DNA from: Butyricimonas sp. Marseille-P3923
GTDB lineage: Bacteria; Bacteroidota; Bacteroidia; Bacteroidales; Marinifilaceae
Length of the DNA: 64,000 nt
Direction: 5' to 3'
Assembly: GCF_900184685.1 (NCBI RefSeq)
Contig: NZ_FXXL01000005.1
Coordinates: 310,001-374,000 of the forward strand
Shown piece after piece: positions 9,014-16,396 of the stretch. Positions within the stretch are counted from its first letter, which is position 1, and every line of letters starts with the position of its first letter. The translations under genes were made by a program, and so were the position numbers. The notes under the pieces were generated by a model. That model was not told the origin of the DNA. It worked only from the letters and a program-made list of their open reading frames with translations, and searched no databases.

Positions 9014-9520
9014 TCATTCATTTTTTCCAAAAAACTCTTCTCTCAACAACTCCAAAACCCTCATCATGTGCTTCTTCACCGTATTTCTGCTAATTCCCAA
9101 CAAATCCGCCGTTTCCAAATACGTCTTCCTATTAAAACAACATTCTTCCAACACTCTCCGGGTTTGAACAGGTAAAGTAGAGATCACCTTTTCCACACGC
9201 TTTATTCTATCCTCATCCTCTCCTGTCAAATCCTCCCCCTCTCTATCCGCTTTCATAAGCATTGCTGCATATTTATCGACCGCCTTGCGATGACGCAAAT
9301 AATTCATGCTTCCATGTTTCACCCGCAAAACAAGAACTGCAAACAATTCATCTTTTTTGAGTTCCTTATACTTCTTCCATGCATACTCGAAAGCTTCACT
9401 CACCACATCCTCACTCGCATCCTTATCATTCAAGTAAGTATAAGCATACTGACACAAACGAGAATAGTTCTCCTTAAACATATTCTCGAACTCTCGCTCC
9501 AAATTTCGACGCCCCAACAT
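9014..9520 (-). CDS. ECF-type RNA polymerase sigma-70 factor (locus 1)
   Basis: This small sigma factor (168 residues from the ATG at 9520) directs RNA polymerase to the promoters of its uptake locus. Region 2 is at about 12-75 (YSRLCQYAYTYLNDKDASEDVVSEAFEYAWK, with the conserved AEDVVQ-like helix). Region 4 is at about 105-160 with the helix-turn-helix ETADLLGISRNTVKKHMMRVL. A TTG at 9529 would add three residues, but it overlaps a -7 promoter box, so the ATG MLGRRN is preferred. It is upstream of fecR, forming a sigma/anti-sigma pair of the FecI/FecR type. Confidence 0.93.
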   Translation of the reverse strand: MLGRRNLEREFENMFKENYSRLCQYAYTYLNDKDASEDVVSEAFEYAWKKYKELKKDELFAVLVLRVKHGSMNYLRHRKAVDKYAAMLMKADREGEDLTGEDEDRIKRVEKVISTLPVQTRRVLEECCFNRKTYLETADLLGISRNTVKKHMMRVLELLREEFFGKNE

Positions 9521-9526
9521 AAATAT

Positions 9527-9534
9527 CAAATATA
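9527..9534 (-). promoter_or_regulatory. -7 box (TATATTTG) of sigma-factor gene, locus 1
   Basis: The minus strand reads TATATTTG, a match to the Bacteroidetes TAnnTTTG -7 element, 6 bp before the ATG at 9520. If used, the transcript would start within a base or two of the ATG and be leaderless or nearly so. No good -33 TTTG at 19 bp is visible, so the call is tentative. Confidence 0.4.
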
Positions 9535-9642
9535 AATCCTAAAGACAAATTAATACAATTTCATCGACATTTTGCAAAAACAAAACCATTTTCTTTCACC
9601 CCTCTCTCCATACGCAACCATTTAATGAGCTTCCACCGGCGA

Positions 9643-9669
9643 ATAAAAAGAAACGGGATCCCGTAGAAT
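9643..9669 (-). terminator. Probable terminator after nagB-like gene
   Basis: Minus-strand inverted repeat around the 12-bp palindrome ACGGGATCCCGT (9653-9664), extended by a second half-site CGGGAT, followed by TTTCTTTTTA. It lies 40 to 60 bp past the stop of the nagB-like gene. Confidence 0.5.
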
Positions 9670-9705
9670 CCCGCTCCCGCAAAAAAAAATATAAAACACA
9701 ACATA

Positions 9706-11634
9706 TTATTTTTCATGCTTGTAACGGACGAAGACCTCCATCGCCTCGTATTCCGCCATCCCGATCTTGTTATACAAATCGGCCGTGTTACGATTGCGAT
9801 CTTCCGCCCGCTGCCAGAACTCCCGCGGATCATCTCCCGGGTATGCCGGACCGTTATTCTGGGAACCGTGCCTGTAAATAGCTTCCCGTTTGATTGTCAA
9901 TTCCGACGGGCTCACCGGTACAGCCATATCGACTTTCTCCATTTCCCATTCCAACCATGCCCCGCGGTACAACCACGTGTAACAATCCCGGAACCATTCA
10001 TCCCCACTCACGACATCAAACGCCTGCATGATAGCCTCCAGACAAACGGCATGTGTCCCGTGCGGGTCGGCAAGATCCCCCGCCGCGTATATCTGGTGAG
10101 GCCTGATCTCCCGCAACAATTTCACGATAATATCAACATCCCCATCTCCTAACGGCTTCTTCTTCACCGAACCCGTTTCGTAGAAAGGCATATTCAAGAA
10201 ATGCACTCTCTCTTTCGGTATTCCCATAAACCGACAGGCTGACAACGCCTCTGCCGAACGCAGTGCCGCCTTGTACGGTAACAACTCCGGCGATTCGTTT
10301 TCCTCCGGTTTCCGGTTATGTATCTTGTCTTTCAATCTTTTAAAACTCTCGTTCTCCATTCCCAAGTTACGAGAGAACATATCGGCAACATCCATCATCT
10401 GGTACAAGTAATCGTCAAACACGGCGATATTCCCCGATGTCTGGTACGCCACATGCACCTCATGCCCCTGTTCCACCAGACGCGCCTCGGTACCTCCCAT
10501 GGAAATCACGTCATCATCCGGGTGCGGGCTGAAAATCAACACGCGCTTCGGGTAAGGATTCGCCCTTTCCGGACGGGTTGAATCATCGGCGTTCGGTTTC
10601 CCTCCCGGCCAACCGGAAATCGTGTGTTGCATATCGTTGAACACCTCGATATTCACTTTATTTGCCGAACCGAACAACTCTATCAGATCACTCAGACCAT
10701 TCTCCTGATAATCTTTATCCTCGACCTTCAATATAGGCTTCTTCAATTTCTGGCACAAACGCAAAACCGCCTTACGAATCAGTTTCTTGTCCCAATCCAC
10801 CTTGCTCACCAACCACGGGTAATCCGCTCTCGTCAATTCACCCGCCGCACTCTCGTCAATCACGAACTGCACGTCCGAATGCATCTGCAAGAAAGTGGCA
10901 GGCACCGTGTCCGACACCCGTCCTTCCACGGTAGCCTTGATGATCGGGGCTTTCTTCTCTCCCCACGCGAGCAAAACAACCCGTCTTGCTTTCATGATCG
11001 TCCCCACCCCCATGGTAATCGCTTTCGTGGGTACCAGATTCCGGCTCCCGAAATCCTTAATCGCGTCTTTAATCGTCAAGTCATTCAAGTAAACCTTTCT
11101 CGTGGTAGACGTGATAAAAGACCCCGGCTCGTTGAAACCGATGTGTCCCGTCCGACCGATACCCAGTACTTGAAGATCAATTCCGCCCTCCGCGTCAATC
11201 GCTTTCTCGTAATCCTCGCAGAATTTCTCTATCTCTTCTTCCGTCTGTAAAGTACCGTCGGGTATATGAATATTTTTAGGATCAATATCTATATGATCAA
11301 ATAAATGATGATGCATGAAATAATGGTAACTCTGCTCCGACTCTTTCGGCATCGGCAGATACTCGTCCAAGTTGAACGTCACCACGTTGCGGAAAGACAA
11401 GCCTTCCTCCCTGTGCATCCTCACGAGTTCTTGGTACAATTTGATCGGGGAAACTCCCGTCGCCAATCCCAGAACACACTTTTCACTGCTGGCAGCTTTG
11501 GTTCGCACCAAATCTGCGATTTCCCGGGCAACGGCTTTCACCGCCTCGTCCGCCGTTTCATAGATCTGAACGGGTATCTTCTCGAACCTGTCAGCTCCCT
11601 CTCCCTTCGCGATGTAGTTTTTTGTTATTACCAT
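9706..11634 (-). CDS. nagB: Glucosamine-6-phosphate deaminase-like protein fused to LmbE/PIG-L domain
   Basis: This is a 642-residue two-domain protein. Residues 1-270 are a NagB-type isomerase/deaminase domain: FNLDEYLPMP holds the general-base Asp, and GHIGFNEPGS holds the catalytic His and Glu. Residues 370-640 are an LmbE/PIG-L zinc-dependent deacetylase domain (SPHPDDDVISMGG, and DPHGTH downstream). Together they could deacetylate and deaminate amino-sugar phosphates into fructose-6-phosphate. The Asp that precedes GHI in E. coli NagB (Asp141, GNDGHI) is Thr here (GRTGHI). From memory this form is common in Bacteroidetes, so activity may differ. It lies 24 bp after the ROK regulator gene with an SD-like AGGAGGAA. 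Confidence 0.9.
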   Translation of the reverse strand: MVITKNYIAKGEGADRFEKIPVQIYETADEAVKAVAREIADLVRTKAASSEKCVLGLATGVSPIKLYQELVRMHREEGLSFRNVVTFNLDEYLPMPKESEQSYHYFMHHHLFDHIDIDPKNIHIPDGTLQTEEEIEKFCEDYEKAIDAEGGIDLQVLGIGRTGHIGFNEPGSFITSTTRKVYLNDLTIKDAIKDFGSRNLVPTKAITMGVGTIMKARRVVLLAWGEKKAPIIKATVEGRVSDTVPATFLQMHSDVQFVIDESAAGELTRADYPWLVSKVDWDKKLIRKAVLRLCQKLKKPILKVEDKDYQENGLSDLIELFGSANKVNIEVFNDMQHTISGWPGGKPNADDSTRPERANPYPKRVLIFSPHPDDDVISMGGTEARLVEQGHEVHVAYQTSGNIAVFDDYLYQMMDVADMFSRNLGMENESFKRLKDKIHNRKPEENESPELLPYKAALRSAEALSACRFMGIPKERVHFLNMPFYETGSVKKKPLGDGDVDIIVKLLREIRPHQIYAAGDLADPHGTHAVCLEAIMQAFDVVSGDEWFRDCYTWLYRGAWLEWEMEKVDMAVPVSPSELTIKREAIYRHGSQNNGPAYPGDDPREFWQRAEDRNRNTADLYNKIGMAEYEAMEVFVRYKHEK

Positions 11635-11658
11635 ATTGTTCCTCCTTTTATATACCGG

Positions 11659-12843
11659 TTAATAGAGTGAATAAACACTCTCCGAATCATCATACAAATG
11701 TTCCATCACAATCATCAACGTTCCCAGTATCGCCGAATAACCTCCCAAGTTACTCATCACCAGCTCGCAATGATTGCGCATCCGCGCCAAAGCGTATTTA
11801 TTTACCGCCTGTCGCACCGGAACAATCAGCAAATCCCTCGCCTCCGTGACTTCTCCCCCGATCACGACCATATCCGGGTTAAACAGGTGTATCATCGCGG
11901 CAATCCCTTCGCCCAACTTCTCGCCCGCCTGATGCAACACCTCGATTGCCGAAATATCGTCTTTTCCGGCGGCATCTATAACGGCTTGCAACGACCTCCC
12001 CGCCACTTTCTCGATTGCCCGACCGGAAGACACCGTTTCCAAGCATCCGATTTTCCCGCAATGGCAAGGCGCATCCAGTCCCGAAATACGGATATGCCCG
12101 AACTCTCCGGCCATCCCGATTCCCCCGCGATACAACTTGGAGTTCAAAATCATTCCCAAACCGATACACTCGTTTACGCTAATACAAAGAACATTGTTTA
12201 TATTTTTCGCTATCCCGAACGTGTGTTCCGCCATCGCCATCACGTTCGAGTCATTATCGATAAACACGGGCATCCCCAACATTTCTTCCAGAATATCCTT
12301 CAAACCGGGACGTTCGTACGTCAGATAAGTATAGGTATTCCCTTCCCGGTCTATCAATCCCGGAAGCGCAACCCCGCACATTTTGATCTTCGCGCGGTCA
12401 ACACCCAATTTCTCGATAACCTCGTCAATTCTCTCCTTGATATATTTCAGCGTGACATCATCATCCTGTCCTTCCAGTATGGACGGGTATTCCAGAATCC
12501 CCTCTATCGGCTCATTTTGCAGGTTAAAAATAGCTATTCGCAAATACTCGCGCCCTATATCCACGCCCAGTATATAGGCAGCATCGGGATTCAATGAAAA
12601 AACATGAGGACGTTTCCCCCCGATAGAATTTCCGCATCCCCGGTCAACAACCCAACCTTCCTCCATCAACTCATCAATCATCTTACCGACCGTGGGAGTA
12701 GTCACGTTTGTCAACCGACAGATTTCAGGCTTCGACAACTCGCCCATCTTGTAAAGGAAGCCGATAATCGCCTTCTTCTGCAAGTACCGTTTCTCCTTCA
12801 AGCCCGGTAAAAAACCTTTATTTATGGTGTTCGAGTCGTTCAT
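11659..12843 (-). CDS. ROK family transcriptional regulator (NagC/Mlc type)
   Basis: This 394-residue repressor-type ROK protein has an N-terminal winged helix-turn-helix at about 20-75 (LSKPEICRLTNVTTPTVGKM). The ROK sugar-kinase fold follows: ILGVDIGREYLRIAIF at about 91 (phosphate-binding region), GEFGH at 246-250, and the zinc-binding motif CHCGKIGC at 260-267. ROK regulators of this build sense amino-sugar phosphates or glucose. Placement in front of the nagB-like gene in one transcription unit suggests glucosamine-6-phosphate or GlcNAc-6-phosphate as the effector. A near-perfect palindrome in its promoter points to autoregulation. Confidence 0.92.
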   Translation of the reverse strand: MNDSNTINKGFLPGLKEKRYLQKKAIIGFLYKMGELSKPEICRLTNVTTPTVGKMIDELMEEGWVVDRGCGNSIGGKRPHVFSLNPDAAYILGVDIGREYLRIAIFNLQNEPIEGILEYPSILEGQDDDVTLKYIKERIDEVIEKLGVDRAKIKMCGVALPGLIDREGNTYTYLTYERPGLKDILEEMLGMPVFIDNDSNVMAMAEHTFGIAKNINNVLCISVNECIGLGMILNSKLYRGGIGMAGEFGHIRISGLDAPCHCGKIGCLETVSSGRAIEKVAGRSLQAVIDAAGKDDISAIEVLHQAGEKLGEGIAAMIHLFNPDMVVIGGEVTEARDLLIVPVRQAVNKYALARMRNHCELVMSNLGGYSAILGTLMIVMEHLYDDSESVYSLY

Positions 12844-12881
12844 AATTTCATCTATCCGAAGAATTCATCATTATCACACCA

Positions 12882-12921
12882 CAAATATATAAAATACTTT
12901 CTAAAATATTTACGAAAGTAT
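12882..12921 (-). promoter_or_regulatory. ROK-nagB promoter with palindromic operator candidate
   Basis: On the minus strand a -7 box TATATTTG (12882-12889) is preceded by a 28-bp near-palindrome at 12894-12921 with 8-bp arms ATACTTTC and GAAAGTAT and an AT-rich centre (24 of 28 positions symmetrical). The palindrome fills the space between the -33 and -7 elements, where a repressor would block polymerase. The TTTC...GAAA core is like NagC/Mlc sites known from enterobacteria. Confidence 0.7.
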
Positions 12922-12980
12922 CACTCAAAATGAAAAATATTTTTCTTACTACATAACTTTTACCCGCTATTCAAAACATG

Positions 12981-13876
12981 CTATTCATCCGGGCAACTGT
13001 AACAACCTTCCGATTCGTACTCTATCTCGACGGTCAAGTGGTCGATTCCCATCTCTTTCAATTTATCGACAGCCTCGTGCTTTACCTTGATAACATCTTC
13101 CCGCGAGGCAACGTCCGGGACAATCAAATGAGCGGAAGCGATATTCTTCTCCCCGTCCAACGTCCACACGTGCAGGTCATGCACTTCCTTCACCCCCGGC
13201 ACCCCCTCCAGAACAGGCTTCACCTTATCTTCCGGTATATGTTCCGGCGTCGCTTGCAGAAGAATCCGGAAAATAGCGTACAGGTTGCGACACACGTTTG
13301 TCAGGATAAAAATACCGATACACACGGACAGAAGCGGGTCTATGAAATACCATCCCGTGTAACGGATAACCAAGCTGCCGACCAGTACCGCCAACCACCC
13401 CAGCACATCTTCCAGTAAATGCAGCATCACGGCACGCTGGCTGATGGAATTTCCCTTCATCAGACGCAATGCCGCAAAACCGTTCACCGCCAACCCCGCG
13501 ATAGCCAACCACATCATCCCCGAATAATTTACCTCGGCAGGATGAAAAAGACGGGGTATCGTTTCCATAAAGACAAAAACAGACCCGACGAGCAACACGA
13601 TAGAATTAATCAAAGCTCCCAAGGTTGAAAACCGCTTGTACCCGTAAGTAAATGTCCGGGTTCTCCGTTTCTTCGAGTATCGTTCCAAGAAAAAAGACAC
13701 CCCTATCGAAAAAGCATCCCCGAAATCATGGAATTCGTCCACACGCCCCCGATAATCTCGATAACAGCGAAACCTAAATTCAAGAAAAAAGCGATACCCA
13801 AATTCTTCGTACTATCCCCGTGAGAATGATTGTGACCTGCATGTGAATGTCCCTCGTGCGAATGTTCGTTCTTCAT
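12981..13876 (-). pseudogene. Cation diffusion facilitator (CDF) transporter, frameshifted
   Basis: Two reading frames together encode a CDF-type zinc/cobalt efflux protein. From the ATG at 13876, 57 codons give a His-rich start (HSHEGHSHAGHNHSHG) and the first membrane span, running to GGVWTNSM and then a stop at 13703-13705. The rest of the protein (HDFGDAFSIG to the C-terminal domain with HDLHVWTLDGEKN) is in another frame from about 13742 to 12981, where only a GTG could start it. Compared with the family consensus, about 25 nt encoding most of an AILSDA segment are missing between two TTC triplets at 13731-13742. The metal-binding His/Asp of HDFGD remains, but membrane span 2 is broken. 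The gene is dead unless this is a sequencing error. Confidence 0.8.
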
Positions 13877-13920
13877 GGCTACTTATTTTTTGTAAAAATA
13901 CTCAATTCTTCCATGAATGG

Positions 13921-13951
13921 TTTCATTTCATCGAGAAAATAATTACCTTTG
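13921..13951 (+). promoter_or_regulatory. Promoter of metK leader
   Basis: TTTC at 13921-13924 and TACCTTTG at 13944-13951 are 19 bp apart, a near-consensus Bacteroidetes housekeeping promoter (TTTG-N19-TAnnTTTG). The predicted start, about 7 nt downstream, falls just before the SAM-II aptamer. Confidence 0.7.
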
Positions 13952-13960
13952 CACCCGATA

Positions 13961-14012
13961 AAAGTGGAAAGATTTGGCTGATTGCAACCACGGAAAAAAA
14001 GTGCTAAAACGC
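13961..14012 (+). ncRNA. SAM-II riboswitch
   Basis: The segment has the SAM-II aptamer signature: a 5' stem strand GTGG (13964-13967), loop GATTTGGC, the TTGCAACCAC block that closes the stem (13988-13991), an A-rich stretch, and the 3' GTGCTAAAAC that forms the pseudoknot. This is an H-type pseudoknot that binds S-adenosylmethionine and represses translation or transcription. It starts right at the predicted transcript start, and the gene controlled is metK, so the product of the enzyme feeds back on its synthesis. Confidence 0.85.
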
Positions 14013-14075
14013 AGAATAATTCTGAATTCAACCATCCATGTACTTTCCTATAGTTTAATTTACGATTTATGATTC

Positions 14076-14109
14076 AATCTAAAATCTAAAATCCTTAAAT
14101 CTAAAATTA
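14076..14109 (+). repeat. Heptad array before metK (TCTAAAA repeats)
   Basis: AT-rich tandem copies of a 7-bp unit (A)TCTAAA(A), one with an insertion, ending in TCTAAAATTA exactly 4 nt before the metK ATG. The same ending and spacing recur before folK and topB. Confidence 0.85.
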
Positions 14110-14113
14110 ATTT

Positions 14114-15400
14114 ATGGGATACTTATTTACATCTGAATCCGTATCGGAAGGACATCCGGACAAAGTGGCAGACCAGATTTCGGATGCCGTGCTAGACAAA
14201 ATCATCGCGTTCGACGCGGACGCCAAGGTTGCCTGCGAAACACTGGTAACCACGGGACAAACCGTCATCGCGGGAGAAATCAAAACGAAAACTTACGTGG
14301 ACGTGCAACAAATCGCCCGTGACGTGATCAACCGCATCGGTTACACCAAAAGCGAATACATGTTCGACGGGAACAGCTGCGGAGTCCTCAGTGCCATTCA
14401 CGAACAATCTCCCGACATCAACCGGGGAGTGGTACGCGAAGACCCGATGGAACAAGGAGCCGGCGACCAAGGCATGATGTTCGGTTACGCTTGCAGCGAA
14501 ACGGATAACTACATGCCGCTAGCTCTCGAGTTATCACACCTGCTGTTATTCGAGCTCGCCCGAATCCGCAAGGAAGGACAGGAAATGACCTACCTGCGCC
14601 CGGACTCGAAATCACAGGTAACCATTGAATACGGCGACGACAACAAACCCGCCCGTGTTCACACGATAGTGATCTCCACCCAGCATGATGAATTTGTCCG
14701 TGCCAAAGAAACATCACCGGAAGCCCGGCTTGAAGCTGACGCCCAAATGGTGGATCAAATCCGTTGGGACATCATCAACATTCTGCTTCCGCGGGTAAAA
14801 CAACAATTGCCGGAACGCGTGCAAGCCCTGTTTGACGAGAACCTGATTCTCCACGTCAACCCCACGGGCAAATTCGTAATCGGCGGTCCTCACGGGGATA
14901 CCGGGCTTACCGGAAGAAAAATTATCGTTGACACTTACGGCGGAAAAGGTGCGCACGGCGGCGGCGCGTTCTCCGGCAAAGACCCTTCCAAAGTAGACCG
15001 TTCAGCCGCTTACGCCGCCCGTCATATCGCTAAAAACATGGTTGCGGCAGGCATCGCCGACGAAATATTAATTCAAATCTCCTACGCCATCGGTATCGCC
15101 CGTCCCGTGGGAATATTCGTGAACACTTACGGCACGGCAAAAGTAAACCTGAGCGATTCCGCTATTGCCGGGAAAATCGAACAACTTTTCGACCTTCGCC
15201 CGAAAGCCATCGAGCAACGCTTGAAACTCCGTAACCCGATCTATCAAGAAACGGCAAGCTACGGCCACATGGGAAGAACTCCCAGAACCGTGAAAAAAGT
15301 ATTCACCTCGAACTATTGGCCGACTAAAGAAGTAGAAGTCGAACTTTTCACGTGGGAAAAACTCGATTACGTCGAAAAAATCAAAGAAGCCTTTTTATAA
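14114..15400 (+). CDS. metK: S-adenosylmethionine synthase
   Basis: This 428-residue enzyme makes S-adenosylmethionine from methionine and ATP in the cytoplasm. It shows the N-terminal [19 protein letters not shown] with the catalytic His, a central [12 protein letters not shown] (the nucleotide and metal region) and [19 protein letters not shown] near residues 275-295, the second signature of the family. It is slightly longer than the usual 384 residues of E. coli MetK, through a Bacteroidetes-type insertion around 90-110 and a C-terminal tail. The start follows a SAM-II riboswitch leader and a heptad array; a strong terminator follows the stop. Confidence 0.98.
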   Translation: MGYLFTSESVSEGHPDKVADQISDAVLDKIIAFDADAKVACETLVTTGQTVIAGEIKTKTYVDVQQIARDVINRIGYTKSEYMFDGNSCGVLSAIHEQSPDINRGVVREDPMEQGAGDQGMMFGYACSETDNYMPLALELSHLLLFELARIRKEGQEMTYLRPDSKSQVTIEYGDDNKPARVHTIVISTQHDEFVRAKETSPEARLEADAQMVDQIRWDIINILLPRVKQQLPERVQALFDENLILHVNPTGKFVIGGPHGDTGLTGRKIIVDTYGGKGAHGGGAFSGKDPSKVDRSAAYAARHIAKNMVAAGIADEILIQISYAIGIARPVGIFVNTYGTAKVNLSDSAIAGKIEQLFDLRPKAIEQRLKLRNPIYQETASYGHMGRTPRTVKKVFTSNYWPTKEVEVELFTWEKLDYVEKIKEAFL

Positions 15401-15430
15401 AAAAACGAGAGGGAACACCTCTCGTTTTTT
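15401..15430 (+). terminator. metK terminator
   Basis: Stem CGAGAGG (15406-15412) / CCTCTCG (15418-15424) with a 5-nt loop, flanked by A5 and T7, directly after the metK stop. The A/T flanks make it work in both directions. Confidence 0.9.
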
Positions 15431-15431
15431 T

Positions 15432-15528
15432 AGTTCGTAAAGTTTATAAAGTTCATAAAGTTGAACCTTCGGTTCTCAAAGTCCTTATACCTTACGAACC
15501 TTATAAACTTTATAAACCTTACAAACTT
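15432..15528. repeat. Intergenic element with inverted 9-bp iterons (copy 1)
   Basis: Left arm: three 9-bp units of type GTTYRTAAA. Right arm: four units of type CTTATAAAC in inverted orientation. Between them lies a small hairpin GAACC-TTC-GGTTC. It lies between the convergent 3' ends of metK and the zinc peptidase gene. Two further copies are at 40596 and 59540. Confidence 0.8.
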
Positions 15529-15529
15529 A

Positions 15530-16219
15530 TTAATCCCTCCGCCCCATAAAGATCATGACATAATATAATAAGGTAGCTAAAGAACCAAGCGCGGCAATCA
15601 CGTACGTGTAAGCAGCCCATTTCAAGGCATCCTTAGCACTTTCTTGCGATTCGTAAGTCGTTATACCGGAATTCCGCAACCATGCCAATGCCCGATGACT
15701 GGCATCAATTTCCACGGGTAACGTGATAAAACTAAATAAAGTCATTGCTCCAAAAAGAATAATCCCAGCCAACATTACTTGAGGGAATGCCTGTAATGTT
15801 AAGATTCCCGCCAACAGTATCCATTGTACCCACCGGGAAGCAAAACTTACCATCGGCACCAAAGCCGAACGCAATTTCAACATACCGTAAGCCTGCGCGT
15901 GTTGCAAAGCATGACCGCACTCGTGTGCTGCCACAGCCGCGGCTGCCACATTGGCACCATAATATACTTCCTGACTCAAATTAATCGTCTTGTTCGTCGG
16001 ATTATAATGGTCGGTCAGTTGCCCCTGTACACTACCGATCTTCACCCCTTGTACACCATTATCCCTCAACATTTTCTCCACCACGTCTTTCCCGGTCATC
16101 CCGTTAGCGGTGGGTATTTTAGAGTACTTCTTAAAACGAACTTGTAACTGGTGGCTTACCAACCAACTCAAGATCGCAAATCCAATAAATATTATCCAAA
16201 TCAAACTCATTCCTGTCAT
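15530..16219 (-). CDS. Neutral zinc metallopeptidase, YugP family
   Basis: This 229-residue membrane metallopeptidase has an N-terminal membrane span (about 5-23), a cytoplasmic region, the zinc motif HECGH at 99-103 (within AAHECGHALQHA), two further spans at about 120-165, and a third zinc ligand probably in ILPVEIDASHRALAWL (the E/D-rich helix after the spans). The layout fits the Zn_peptidase_2 (YugP) family, whose substrates are not known. It may start at 16219 or at the second Met (16210). It is not in an operon with its neighbours. Confidence 0.88.
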   Translation of the reverse strand: MTGMSLIWIIFIGFAILSWLVSHQLQVRFKKYSKIPTANGMTGKDVVEKMLRDNGVQGVKIGSVQGQLTDHYNPTNKTINLSQEVYYGANVAAAAVAAHECGHALQHAQAYGMLKLRSALVPMVSFASRWVQWILLAGILTLQAFPQVMLAGIILFGAMTLFSFITLPVEIDASHRALAWLRNSGITTYESQESAKDALKWAAYTYVIAALGSLATLLYYVMIFMGRRD

Positions 16220-16312
16220 AAATCAATCAAATTAAAATTCATTTCAAATATATACAAAAAACAGACCATTCCCCCCGTTGATAAATATTTTTAGCAAGAA
16301 TGACATAAACTA

Positions 16313-16342
16313 TTGCTTTTTAATAAAATCTTCACTAATTTG
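16313..16342 (+). promoter_or_regulatory. Possible promoter of EF-G2 gene
   Basis: TTG (16313-16315) and TAATTTG (16336-16342), 20 bp apart, resemble the Bacteroidetes -33/-7 pair with one base missing in the -7 box. A leader of about 45 nt would follow. Confidence 0.35.
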
Positions 16343-16396
16343 TAACCCTCGAATTATTTGAACAGTTATATACGTTATTAACTAAACTGTATTATA

